From the IMG/VR virus record IMGVR_UViG_3300013117_000172, positions 1-38,634 of that record: DNA of 38,634 nt; one strand, given 5' to 3'. Below, piece after piece: positions 29,724 to 37,514 of this stretch. The notes beneath the pieces are model-generated. The model did not search any database. It was given only the letters and a program-made list of their open reading frames with translations, and was not told the origin of the DNA. Position numbers and translations under genes: made by a program. The DNA comes from a virus. How positions within the stretch are numbered: the stretch's first letter is position 1; each line of letters opens with the position of its first letter.

Positions 29724-30156
29724 TCAGACATTACTGTCTGAGATTGCTGCTTTCATTAGGGAAAACAGAGTCGCCATAAATGCGGTCTCAGGCTCTGGCA
29801 ATGTAGGAGTTACCGATCTAAGTGTTGCAGGTGGAACAACTTCACTTACTGTAGGTACTGATGTTGGAACCTATGGATTTGAGATTGTGAAAATCACTGG
29901 ACTCGCAGCGATTACACTTGCTACTATATTAGGTGGGACTGAAGGACAGGTGAAAGTGTTTGTCTTTCAAGATAACAATATAGATATAACAGATGGAGTG
30001 AAGTCGGATGGAAAATTCTATCTGGATCAACTGCCTGCACTGTCTGATTTTGAAGCGGCTGAGAATGATGTATTAGCTGTGGTTAATATAGGCGGTGATG
30101 GTGCCTCTACTCATGGGTATTGGAAGGAGCTGTGGAGGCTGAACGCTGTTAAGTAA
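29695..30156 (+). CDS. beta-rich head decoration or fibre protein candidate
   Basis: A 153-residue protein. A helical start (TDQTLLSEIAAFIRENR) precedes a Gly/Thr/Val-rich beta part (AGGTTSLTVGTDVGTYGFEI) and a C-terminal sandwich (QVKVFVFQDNNIDITDGV). GGAGGA lies before the ATG, inside the previous gene, with a 29-base overlap. It lies between portal and scaffold, so a head-surface role is likely; no family assigned. Confidence 0.68.
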   Translation: MTLDVSEPTDQTLLSEIAAFIRENRVAINAVSGSGNVGVTDLSVAGGTTSLTVGTDVGTYGFEIVKITGLAAITLATILGGTEGQVKVFVFQDNNIDITDGVKSDGKFYLDQLPALSDFEAAENDVLAVVNIGGDGASTHGYWKELWRLNAVK

Positions 30157-30158
30157 TT

Positions 30159-30183
30159 AGATTGTTCAAAATTCAAACAAACT
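30159..30183 (+). promoter_or_regulatory. 25-bp palindrome, site 11
   Basis: It sits between the stop of the preceding gene and the GGAGGTTA of the scaffold-like gene, with the binding site starting at the last base of the palindrome. The inner right arm differs (TTCAAACAA). Confidence 0.82.
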
Positions 30184-30194
30184 GGAGGTTAGCA

Positions 30195-31085
30195 ATGGAA
30201 AATGAGAATGAAGTTGTAAAGGACATAGAGTTAATGACTAAAGGACTTGGCGGTGAAATAGAGGACCAGAACACTGAGGAACCTGATGCTTCCGAAGAAT
30301 TATCAGGCGAGAATCAAGAAGGAGAGAAAACTTCTGAAGAGGATTCATCTAATGAGGAGCCTGAAGAAAAAACTGGAGAAGAGGAGATAGAAACTAAGGG
30401 TGAAGAAGAAACTGTTGAAGAAGAGGAAGAAGAAACTGTTGAGGAAGATAAAGATAAAGTTATCGAGAATCTCCGCAAACAACTTGAGGAAAGTCAGGCA
30501 AGAACAGAGCCAAAATCTACTGAGGAACCGAAACCTGACCCTGAACCTGAACCTTCTGCAGAACCTGAGCCTCCAAAACTCGAAGTACAGGATTTTCTAG
30601 GCGACCTTGATCTCGATGAACTCACACGTGATCCTGAAAAATTTGGTGAGGTGTTGAACAAAGTCTATCAAAAAGCAATAACTGATTCTCAACAAACAAT
30701 TAGCGAAGGGGTCCTTCGATCAATTCCAGACATAGTCAAAGCTAACATTACTACAATGACAGCTTTGAAAAAGGCAAGTGATGATTTCTATGAGGACAAT
30801 AGAGACCTCAAACCATTTAAGAAAGTGGTAGCAGCCGTTTTTGAGGAAAAAGCCTCTGAGAATCCTGATAGATCTTTCAATGATCTTATGAAAGACGTTG
30901 GTAATGAGGCTAGAAAGCGGCTTGAGTTGCACAGAGAGACTATAACCAATGACAAAGATAAAGACAAGAACCGTCCTCCGAATCTACCTAAGAAAAAAGG
31001 TAGATCAGTGAGACCTAACCAACAACCTAAAACTGATTCTCTCGCAAGTGAAATTGATGAGATGAACAAAACTATAGGGAGGTAA
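30195..31085 (+). CDS. acidic scaffold-like protein
   Basis: A 296-residue protein. Residues 1-120 are extremely acidic and repetitive (Glu/Asp with EEETVEEEEEETVEED), then Pro/Glu repeats (EPKPDPEPEPSAEPEP). A helical core follows, and the tail is basic (RPPNLPKKKGRSVRPNQQPK). The arrangement is typical of phage scaffolding proteins, whose basic helical end contacts capsid protein. It is placed between portal and capsid genes as expected. The ATG at 30195 is preceded by GGAGG; a TTG at 30162 lies inside the palindrome and is rejected. The protease part seen in some scaffolds is absent. Confidence 0.75.
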   Translation: MENENEVVKDIELMTKGLGGEIEDQNTEEPDASEELSGENQEGEKTSEEDSSNEEPEEKTGEEEIETKGEEETVEEEEEETVEEDKDKVIENLRKQLEESQARTEPKSTEEPKPDPEPEPSAEPEPPKLEVQDFLGDLDLDELTRDPEKFGEVLNKVYQKAITDSQQTISEGVLRSIPDIVKANITTMTALKKASDDFYEDNRDLKPFKKVVAAVFEEKASENPDRSFNDLMKDVGNEARKRLELHRETITNDKDKDKNRPPNLPKKKGRSVRPNQQPKTDSLASEIDEMNKTIGR

Positions 31086-31093
31086 ATCAGACT

Positions 31094-31498
31094 ATGGGAC
31101 TTGAGCAAAATAACGAACAGCATTACAGGGAGGTAGTTGATAAGTATGTGAATCCGAATGCTAACTATCAAATGACCACCCGTGACTATGTGGTTCGCCC
31201 GAGTGCAGATGAAGAAAGTGGAGCTATCACTTTAACGCTTCCACCTGTTGCTGAAGCACAAGGACGATGGTACAGCATCATAGCAAGAGATGCTGATGGG
31301 ACTAATACTATCACTATTGCGGACAAAGACGACTCCGAATGTTGGCTTGCTGACATAGTGATGAATGGTAAATGTGATCGCTGTCTTCTTTACAGTGACG
31401 GACTTTCATGGCATCCAGTTATGAGTGCTGGTGAGTGGCCTGGAGTAAGTACCACTGTACCTCCTGGAACAACTCTCGCACCTACTACTGCAGCTTAA
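31094..31498 (+). CDS. head fibre or decoration protein candidate
   Basis: A 134-residue protein. Its N-terminus is helical (MGLEQNNEQHYREVVDKYVN), and a beta domain follows (GAITLTLPPVAEAQGRWYSI, DGTNTITIADKDDSECWLAD). The end is Thr/Pro-rich (TTVPPGTTLAPTTAA), a tail common on exposed phage head fibres. It lies immediately upstream of the capsid gene. GGGAGG precedes the start at a rather long distance of about 11 bases. Confidence 0.68.
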   Translation: MGLEQNNEQHYREVVDKYVNPNANYQMTTRDYVVRPSADEESGAITLTLPPVAEAQGRWYSIIARDADGTNTITIADKDDSECWLADIVMNGKCDRCLLYSDGLSWHPVMSAGEWPGVSTTVPPGTTLAPTTAA

Positions 31499-31506
31499 CA
31501 ATTAAC

Positions 31507-31531
31507 AGATCGTTCATAATTTGGATGAACT
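31507..31531 (+). promoter_or_regulatory. 25-bp palindrome, site 12
   Basis: It lies in front of the major capsid gene, with about 14 bases before the GGAGG. Inner arms are GTTCATAA and TTGGATGAA, so the centre is slightly altered but palindromic. Confidence 0.82.
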
Positions 31532-31556
31532 GAATATCTAACGGAGGTAACTAAAT

Positions 31557-32852
31557 ATGTTTCTTGGAATGAGAGGAAATGACGACTGGGTTGATGATCA
31601 GCGACCCATGAATTGGCGACAACAGATTATGTATCTCTATCCGAATGGAATGGCTCCGTTGACCGCTATCTTGTCAATGATGAGTTCCCATTCAGTCGAT
31701 GATCCACAGTTTCATTGGTGGACTCAGGAGCAAGGCTCAGTTGGTGGTGCAGTGGCTGGTGTCTATACTCTACCTGATCTTTCAGCTGCTTATGCTGCAG
31801 GTGGTGTGGCTGGAGATACACTCTATGTGCAAATAACAACTACCTTAGCAAACAGGGTTCGTGAAGGGCATCAAATCCTTCTGCGTGATGCATCTGATTA
31901 CACAGTCGATGTTGTTGGGAAAGTGACTGGTGTAGCCAGGGGAACAACTAACTCTGTTCTTGCCGTTAGGCTTCTGGAAGATGATGATAACTCAGCTTCT
32001 AACGATCTCAGTGATTGTGATACCTTCAAGATCATTGGTAATATCAATCCTGAGGGTGGTGAGATGCCTGATGCTATCTCACTGAATCCGACGAAGGTCT
32101 ATAATTATACTCAGATCTTCCGCTCCCCACTGTCCATTACTCGGACAGCTAAAAAGACCCGACTCCGCACTGGGGATCAATACCAGAAAGCGAAGTCAGA
32201 GGCTTTGGAGATGCACTCATGGGAAATGGAGCTTGCATTTCTGTGGGGGATTAGAACTGAGAACGTCGGAGACAATGGAAAACCTGAGCGTACCACTATG
32301 GGTGTTATCAACTTCATCCGCCAATATGCCGCAGCCAACTGTGACGATTTCACTTTGAATGCCACCTATGCCGGACTAACGTGGGCAGCTTCCGGTGAAA
32401 CCTGGTTCAAAGCTATGCTTGAGCAAATTTTCCGCTATGGTGCTGAAGAGAAACTGTGTCTGTGTGGAAGCGGATTTCTCCTGGGCATCGATGCTTTGGC
32501 AATGGCAGGTGGTCAGATTAACCTTCAACCAGCGCAGAAAACTTACGGCATGGATATCCGATCTTGGATTACTCCATTTGGAACTATCCATATGAAAACT
32601 CATCCGCTCTTCTCTTATGATGCAACTACCCGAAACATGGGAGTTATTCTGGAGCCTAAGGAAATTGAGTACAAGTACATAGATGATACCAAATTCTATG
32701 GCGAGAGTCAATCGAAAACTCATCCTGAAGGCTATGGAAATCGTAGGATTGATGGAAGTAATGAGGAATATCTAACGGAATGTGGTCTTGAATTTGGCCT
32801 GCCTCAGAAATGCGCAGTGCTGAACGGAGTTGGCCTCGATAATGAACTGTAG
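31557..32852 (+). CDS. major capsid protein (SU10-like HK97 fold)
   Basis: A 431-residue protein. It opens with MNWRQQIMYLYPNGMAPLTA (residues about 18-37), a hallmark of the SU10 major capsid family. An E-loop-like beta insert follows (TLYVQITTTLANRVREGHQI), then SLNPTKVYNYTQIFRSPLSI, a spine-helix region QYQKAKSEALEMHSWEMELA, and a C-terminal beta region (FGTIHMKTHPLFSYD). It forms the HK97-fold shell. GGAGG lies before the ATG and a palindrome before that. No cleavage site is obvious. A strong hairpin follows the gene. Confidence 0.88.
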   Translation: MFLGMRGNDDWVDDQRPMNWRQQIMYLYPNGMAPLTAILSMMSSHSVDDPQFHWWTQEQGSVGGAVAGVYTLPDLSAAYAAGGVAGDTLYVQITTTLANRVREGHQILLRDASDYTVDVVGKVTGVARGTTNSVLAVRLLEDDDNSASNDLSDCDTFKIIGNINPEGGEMPDAISLNPTKVYNYTQIFRSPLSITRTAKKTRLRTGDQYQKAKSEALEMHSWEMELAFLWGIRTENVGDNGKPERTTMGVINFIRQYAAANCDDFTLNATYAGLTWAASGETWFKAMLEQIFRYGAEEKLCLCGSGFLLGIDALAMAGGQINLQPAQKTYGMDIRSWITPFGTIHMKTHPLFSYDATTRNMGVILEPKEIEYKYIDDTKFYGESQSKTHPEGYGNRRIDGSNEEYLTECGLEFGLPQKCAVLNGVGLDNEL

Positions 32853-32874
32853 CTAACCTCCACTTGGCCGACAC

Positions 32875-32912
32875 GAGCTGCAGGTAGTTTACTCCTTTCC
32901 TATCTGCAGCTC
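32875..32912 (+). terminator. strong hairpin after the capsid gene
   Basis: A 13-bp stem with one G-T pair (GAGCTGCAGGTAG at 32875-32887 with CTATCTGCAGCTC at 32900-32912) around a 12-base pyrimidine-rich loop. No U-tract follows, so it is more likely an mRNA-stabilising or processing element, or a weak terminator, than a full terminator. GCTAACCTCCA just upstream (32852-32862) is complementary to a strong ribosome binding site. Confidence 0.55.
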
Positions 32913-32931
32913 AATTAAAATTGAGGTTGTT

Positions 32932-33075
32932 ATGAGAGTTTCTAGATTATTATGTCTATTAAGGATACATAAATATAAACTATCTAGTAACAAAGATGGG
33001 TTTGTATGTATTAGGTGTAGTAAATTTTATAATAGATATGAATACATTACAAACCTACATGCAGGAGATGCATAA
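32932..33075 (+). CDS. 47-residue zinc-ribbon protein (DUF1660-like)
   Basis: A small gene starting MRVSRLLCLLRIHKYKLSSN, with a later CIRC pair (FVCIRCSKFY). The pattern of C, then H-K, then CxxC resembles the phage DUF1660 zinc-ribbon family. AAATTGAGG lies upstream of the ATG and its stop overlaps the connector gene start (TAATG). Function unknown. It is visibly A/T-richer than the capsid gene before it. Confidence 0.68.
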   Translation: MRVSRLLCLLRIHKYKLSSNKDGFVCIRCSKFYNRYEYITNLHAGDA

Positions 33076-33800
33076 TGAATCTGCTTCAAGTGAGGACAAA
33101 GTTCAGAGAACTTTCAGGACGTTTTGACTTAGTCAATGATGACTATTCAGACAATGGAGCTGACTTCTTCATTAATGAGGGTAGGAAGTATCTTGACCGT
33201 CTTGATGAAACACAGAAGTCATGGGCGTCTTGTTTTCGGTTAGTTGAACTTGGACACTTCAGCACTTCATTTCCTTACTGCAGGGCAATTAAAGAAGTGT
33301 GGGTTGCCAGTGCTAGTGAAGGTCGATGGCAGTTAGAGAAGAAAGATCTTCAAGACTTAATTGAAGGATATCTGACTGGCTTGCCATCTTCACGTGAAGT
33401 AGGTATTCCTCAGTATTATTCTCCTTGCATGACACGATACATTCCTGAAGATGCGACTATTGAAGACTTAGGAGCATTCATTGGGTTTGTAGATATTCCA
33501 ACTGGTAACGCACTGGAGTATAATTCAATCTTGTTGAATGTTCCTACTGATGAACAACTAATGGTTGATATCAAAGGATTATTCTACTCTCATAAGTTGA
33601 CTGAAGATACTGATACAAACTATTGGTCCGAAGTCCATCCGATACTTCTTTACATGGCAACTATGAGATACATAGAAATTGCAAATCGCAATACTCAGGG
33701 AGTCAAGGATTGGGAAGCGTCGATACTTAATGATATGAGATTGAATGGCTTTGATCTTGTCGAAGAATTAATTGCAGAAGTAAGTGAAATGGAGGGATGA
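33075..33800 (+). CDS. head-tail connector (adaptor) protein
   Basis: A 241-residue protein. It starts MNLLQVRTKFRELSGRFDLV, then DNGADFFINEGRKYLDRLDE, a helical opening known in podovirus adaptor proteins (P22 gp4-like and related phage adaptor families). The later part is a beta insert (IPTGNALEYNSILLNVPTDE) and a helical end (HPILLYMATMRYIEIANRNT). It would dock below the portal to extend the DNA channel. Placement right after the capsid gene supports this. Confidence 0.75.
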   Translation: MNLLQVRTKFRELSGRFDLVNDDYSDNGADFFINEGRKYLDRLDETQKSWASCFRLVELGHFSTSFPYCRAIKEVWVASASEGRWQLEKKDLQDLIEGYLTGLPSSREVGIPQYYSPCMTRYIPEDATIEDLGAFIGFVDIPTGNALEYNSILLNVPTDEQLMVDIKGLFYSHKLTEDTDTNYWSEVHPILLYMATMRYIEIANRNTQGVKDWEASILNDMRLNGFDLVEELIAEVSEMEG

Positions 33801-34303
33801 TGAAACAGCCACTGTTTATTAAAAATACTCCAATAGATGAAAAACGGATAGACTTTATTGAACAGATTGTCTCACGGTTGACTCGTCGTGCAAAGACTAC
33901 AGCGACTGCGATTGTGACTCCTTACCCAATCTCAAATGCAGTTTTTGGAGATGATGTGAGAGGTGCCATTCTTCGCTACATGTTCCCTTGTGAAGGAGTT
34001 ATTACCAAAGGGTTGATATGTCTTGGGAGTAAACCTAAGAATGCAATTCAAGTTTCATTGGGGACTAGTGACGACATTCACGGAGTTTCAGCCTCTTACA
34101 ATATAACTGGGAAACATCTGCTGTTGAATCCTGATATAGATGTAGACTCAGGCGATAAATTAACAGTCTCAGTTGAGCCTCTCTCTGACGAAGACAAGAT
34201 TGAAGAAGTCTGGGCTTCTTTTCTATGGGTACCTAGTGTAAAGAATGTTCAGATAAAGAAACAATTAATTGATAGTCTTGAACATGATCTACTTGAAGAA
34301 TAA
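33800..34303 (+). CDS. tail/connector structural hypothetical protein
   Basis: A 167-residue protein with helical ends and a central beta domain (AILRYMFPCEGVITKGLICL, NAIQVSLGTSDDIHGVSASY, SGDKLTVSVEPLS). The beta sandwich resembles small appendage proteins. The start is taken at 33800 because of the TGATG overlap; the ATG three bases earlier is also possible. The family is not recognised. Confidence 0.65.
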   Translation: MKQPLFIKNTPIDEKRIDFIEQIVSRLTRRAKTTATAIVTPYPISNAVFGDDVRGAILRYMFPCEGVITKGLICLGSKPKNAIQVSLGTSDDIHGVSASYNITGKHLLLNPDIDVDSGDKLTVSVEPLSDEDKIEEVWASFLWVPSVKNVQIKKQLIDSLEHDLLEE

Positions 34304-34318
34304 AAGGAGGTGAGGGCC

Positions 34319-34492
34319 ATGCCTTGTATCCCAGTTGGGAATGGAAAGTATAGACTTGGGCAAAAAGGCGGAGTGTTCAAGTCAAAAGCCGCTTGAGAAA
34401 GATCTTACAAAGCTTACCGTGCTCGTAAGCATCACTCAGCAGCAGATGGAAAGTTTCTCGAAGAAAGAAAACGAAAGTTTGGAATCAGGTGA
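34319..34492 (+). pseudogene. small basic phage gene interrupted by in-frame TGA
   Basis: AAAGGAGGTGA, a near-perfect ribosome binding site, is followed by an ATG and a frame reading MPCIPVGNGKYRLGQKGGVF and on to codon 25. Codon 26 is TGA (34394-34396). The same frame then continues open for 31 more codons (ERSYKAYRARKHHSAADGKF, then basic residues) to a second TGA. The full-length pattern, MPCIPVGNGKYRxG then a KAYRAxKH end, is one I recall for short phage proteins in this position, so the stop looks like a new nonsense change, readthrough or an error. TGA is used as a normal stop elsewhere in the window. Confidence 0.75.
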
Positions 34493-34496
34493 ATAA

Positions 34497-35885
34497 ATGA
34501 GAGAGTATGAATTGATCTTAGATGAAGCACTTAAGAATGGATTAAGTCCAAAGTATAAAGTTCCATTTAATTCACAGTTTCTATTTGAGGGTCTCGGATT
34601 TCGCTGTGGTAAGTTTGGACTTGAGAGATTTATCGAAGGTGAGAATCCTCTTCCAGTTGAAATAGATATAATGTACAGCTGGCCATTTCCTCAATTTCTT
34701 CGAGGTGAAGGATATAATTTTCTAATTGTTCGTGATGCGACTGTTAATCATGAAGATGTAGTATATTTGGTTTCAGATGATATGGCTACTGCGACTTATG
34801 TATTTGCAGTAGATGTGTTAACTTTTGGCACTGGCACTTTGATGGAACTTGCAGATTTTGGCAAATACGCCTTTTTAACCAATGGAGTTATAATGATCTA
34901 TTGGGATACAGTTATTAATGACTGGCATGAGATTGTTACTAGTCCAACTATCCCAATGATGCGAACTATTTGTAATTTCAAAGGTCAGGCTGTAGGTGGG
35001 AATGTAGTCAATTCATGGCACGACTGTGATGAAACTTTTTATGTATGGTCTAAGATTGGATACATGGACTTTACACCTGATCAGAATAATGAAGCTGGAT
35101 ATCGACGCTGCCCGTTTGGTGGAGAAGTTTATCATGTTAGGAGACTAAATGATAATGTTGTAGGTTATTCATCTAAAGGAATAACTCTTCTTAAACCAGT
35201 TAAAGAATTAATACCTTCATTTGGATTTAAGGAACTTGACGATATAGGTTTACATAATATGGGATCTATGAATGGGAACTTACATCGTCATGTGTATGTA
35301 GGTAAGGATAAGATTGTCAGAGAAGTTACTGATAAAGGGATAAAAGAACTCGGGTATCAGTATCAAATGAGACAACTTGGAAATGAGATTATTGTTAACT
35401 ATGATAAATCGGAAGATGACTTTTACATCGGTAGTGCGGCTAAAACTTATCTACTTTCATCTTATGGACTAACTGAGATTCCTCAGCATCCTTCAGCTGT
35501 TTGGAGAGAGGATTCAGAAAATGTCTATATGCTGCCAGAGGCTGTAGATGACTACTACCCATTGATAACAATAGAACCTTTTGACATGGGATATAAGGGG
35601 CAAAAGACAATTGCTACAATTGAAACAGATGCATTTGGAGTTGATAATCCTCATGCTGCAGTTGATTATTCATTTGATTTAGAGAATTGGAATTCCAGTG
35701 ACTTTACCCCTATTAATAACATTGGGATAGCTACTGCTCCAGTAGCTGGCGGATTCTTTCGCTTTAAACTAAGATTCGATTCACTTCTCGAACAGTTCAG
35801 TATTGGGTATCTTAAAGTAAGATATAAAATGACTGATTTGAGAGGAATTCGAGGTGTCTATGCGCCTCCATTAAGAGGACAATAA
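34497..35885 (+). CDS. tail nozzle or stabilisation-type protein
   Basis: A 462-residue beta-rich protein. Many short blades (for example FLTNGVIMIYWDTVINDWHE and KGITLLKPVKELIPSFGFKE) suggest a beta-propeller, like the P22 gp10-type plug or nozzle proteins of podoviruses. The end contains FRFKLRFDSLLEQFSIGYLK. It follows the connector genes as expected for a tail-closing protein. AGGTGA precedes the ATG. Confidence 0.68.
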   Translation: MREYELILDEALKNGLSPKYKVPFNSQFLFEGLGFRCGKFGLERFIEGENPLPVEIDIMYSWPFPQFLRGEGYNFLIVRDATVNHEDVVYLVSDDMATATYVFAVDVLTFGTGTLMELADFGKYAFLTNGVIMIYWDTVINDWHEIVTSPTIPMMRTICNFKGQAVGGNVVNSWHDCDETFYVWSKIGYMDFTPDQNNEAGYRRCPFGGEVYHVRRLNDNVVGYSSKGITLLKPVKELIPSFGFKELDDIGLHNMGSMNGNLHRHVYVGKDKIVREVTDKGIKELGYQYQMRQLGNEIIVNYDKSEDDFYIGSAAKTYLLSSYGLTEIPQHPSAVWREDSENVYMLPEAVDDYYPLITIEPFDMGYKGQKTIATIETDAFGVDNPHAAVDYSFDLENWNSSDFTPINNIGIATAPVAGGFFRFKLRFDSLLEQFSIGYLKVRYKMTDLRGIRGVYAPPLRGQ

Positions 35886-35887
35886 CT

Positions 35888-36058
35888 ATGACTGAGAAAA
35901 AGAATAAGTCTACAGAATTTAGTGCATCCACTGCTGGGCACAGATTGCAATATCTGAAGGAACGGAATGAGGCTGCGGCAGCTGGTAAAGGTTTTCCAAC
36001 TCAATCAATGTGGTTTAAGGCACTGCAAGAAAAAGCTAAGGTTAAGAAAGGACAGTGA
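35888..36058 (+). CDS. 56-residue basic protein
   Basis: A small gene starting MTEKKNKSTEFSASTAGHRL, with many Lys residues and a helical end (MWFKALQEKAKVKKGQ). It begins 2 bases after the previous stop and has only a weak AGAGGACAATAACT upstream. Its stop overlaps the next ATG (TGATG). Possibly a minor virion or DNA-associated protein. Confidence 0.66.
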   Translation: MTEKKNKSTEFSASTAGHRLQYLKERNEAAAAGKGFPTQSMWFKALQEKAKVKKGQ

Positions 36059-36558
36059 TGTTAACAAGACTATTGCCTGATCAGATTTCTAAATTCTGGG
36101 ACATTATAAAGTTTGCAGTTGAACAGTCACTACCGCCAATAGTCGGTGATCATCCTGATAAGATGAACAGGATATTGTCTGCAGCGCTCAGCGGAAGAGT
36201 TGATGTGTGGGCTTCTTACACAAGAGATGAAGAAGAAAGAACTAAAATCAACGCAATTTTGTTGACTAAGTTCATCTATGATGATGCGAGTGATACGAGG
36301 AATCTATTGTTGTATTGCCTTTATGGATATGAAGAGATTAAATTACAAAGCTGGATAGACGGTCTTGATAAGGTGTCTAAATATGCAAAGTATCATAAGT
36401 GTTCTCAAATCGTTGCGTATACTAGTCTAACACATCTTATCGAGTTAGCTGAGAAACTCGGTGGTGAAGCTGATTACACCTTCATCTCATTAAATGCGGA
36501 TAAGATTATCCAAAATTTGAACGATCTCAACGGAGGTCAAAGTGAAAATAATAACTAA
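36058..36558 (+). CDS. GNAT-like fold protein
   Basis: A 166-residue protein with the strand-helix order of GNAT acetyltransferases: KINAILLTKFIYDDASDTRN, LLLYCLYGYEEIKLQSWIDG, a helix (LDKVSKYAKYHKCSQIVAYT), then SLTHLIELAEKLGG. The usual acetyl-CoA R-x-x-G-x-G/A loop is not seen, so it may be a catalytically dead structural relative, as found among phage internal proteins. AAGGA lies before the ATG. Its final codons overlap palindrome site 13 and the next gene. Confidence 0.62.
   Translation: MLTRLLPDQISKFWDIIKFAVEQSLPPIVGDHPDKMNRILSAALSGRVDVWASYTRDEEERTKINAILLTKFIYDDASDTRNLLLYCLYGYEEIKLQSWIDGLDKVSKYAKYHKCSQIVAYTSLTHLIELAEKLGGEADYTFISLNADKIIQNLNDLNGGQSENNN
36503..36527 (+). promoter_or_regulatory. 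25-bp palindrome, site 13
   Basis: This copy lies inside the last codons of the GNAT-like gene and directly before the CGGAGGTC of the next gene. Keeping the motif constrains the coding sequence there. Confidence 0.82.
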
Positions 36559-37501
36559 GTGCATTATTAAAATTGAGACTTTGAAGATTGTTGAAGAAGA
36601 GTCTTATGAATACTTTGGGCCTGTGTCTAAATGCAAGGGTGGTGGAGGTAGTGGTGCTGGTGTTGTTGACTATCCAATTCACATGAAGAGTTTTCAGGAA
36701 AGTTGGCTGGATCACGCAGGAGCTGATACAATTACTGACTCGATAACAGATGTTGTAAATTCTGCATTGGGTAACTCTCCGTGGATTGGCAAGACTGCTT
36801 ATGATCCGGATAGTGACTTAACAGATTTAATAGCAGCTCCAGCTACTTTACAGACTCTCGTATCATTGCTTAGTTCAGGGACCTCACTTGATGCAGTGAT
36901 TGCTAATATATTATCTGATTCTTATATAGATAATGCAGTGACTGAATATGCGGCTGATTTAGATGCGAGGTTGACTAGTGAGGTCTTGCCAAGGTTCGAA
37001 GCCGGATTGAGGGATATTAATGCAGTTGTTTCATCTTCCTTTGTCATAGGCCGTGCATTAATTGAAGAGAATCAAGATAGACAAGTCGCTAAATACTCAG
37101 CCGATTTGCACTTGAAAGCTGCTTCAGATGATGCAATTAAGATTATCGGAATGAAGCTTGAGTACCAAAAAGCTGTTTCGCAAATGATCTCTGAAGCTAA
37201 TAGAATTAAAATAGTAGCAAAGAAAGAGGAAAGCGATGCTAACATGGAGATTGATGAAGCTGATGCATTATGGGATATAGAACTATTTCAATATGGAGCT
37301 AATTTATTAGCTTCAATTGGAGGCGGGACTCACAGTACAAAGTCCCCTAAAGGTATTTCTAAAACTGCCTCAGCAATTGGCGGGGGTATGGCTGGAGCAG
37401 CTGGTGGTGCTCTGGTTGGAGCTGAAGTCGGGACGGCTGGCGGCGCTTGGGGCGCTTTAATCGGAGGCGTTTTAGGCGCTGCAGCTGGATTATTATCTTA
37501 A
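36542..37501 (+). CDS. internal virion protein candidate with glycine-zipper tail
   Basis: A 319-residue protein from a GTG start with GGAGG 5 bases upstream. The N-terminus holds a Gly-rich turn (CKGGGGSGAGVVDYPIHMKS), a pattern I recall from phage tail/ejection proteins. The middle is helical and coiled (ADLDARLTSEVLPRFEAGLR, ISEANRIKIVAKKEESDANM). The C-terminus (residues about 270-319) is a glycine zipper (GGGMAGAAGGALVGAEVGTA, GGAWGALIGGVLGAAAGLLS) that could insert into membranes. It may form part of the DNA-ejection channel. Three cysteines lie near the front. Confidence 0.7.
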   Translation: MKIITKCIIKIETLKIVEEESYEYFGPVSKCKGGGGSGAGVVDYPIHMKSFQESWLDHAGADTITDSITDVVNSALGNSPWIGKTAYDPDSDLTDLIAAPATLQTLVSLLSSGTSLDAVIANILSDSYIDNAVTEYAADLDARLTSEVLPRFEAGLRDINAVVSSSFVIGRALIEENQDRQVAKYSADLHLKAASDDAIKIIGMKLEYQKAVSQMISEANRIKIVAKKEESDANMEIDEADALWDIELFQYGANLLASIGGGTHSTKSPKGISKTASAIGGGMAGAAGGALVGAEVGTAGGAWGALIGGVLGAAAGLLS

Positions 37502-37514
37502 CAGGAGGTGAGAA

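Noticed and set aside
30788-31171. Leftward frame of 127 codons opposite the scaffold-like gene
   Set aside because: It is antisense to a well-supported acidic protein gene and has no start signal; its hydrophobic composition mirrors the acidic codons.
28-36527. The palindromes as RNA hairpins acting only in mRNA
   Set aside because: In the sense strand several copies have A-C mismatches and two have A-A mismatches in the arms, so pairing is not conserved. DNA binding explains the data better, though it is not excluded for single sites.
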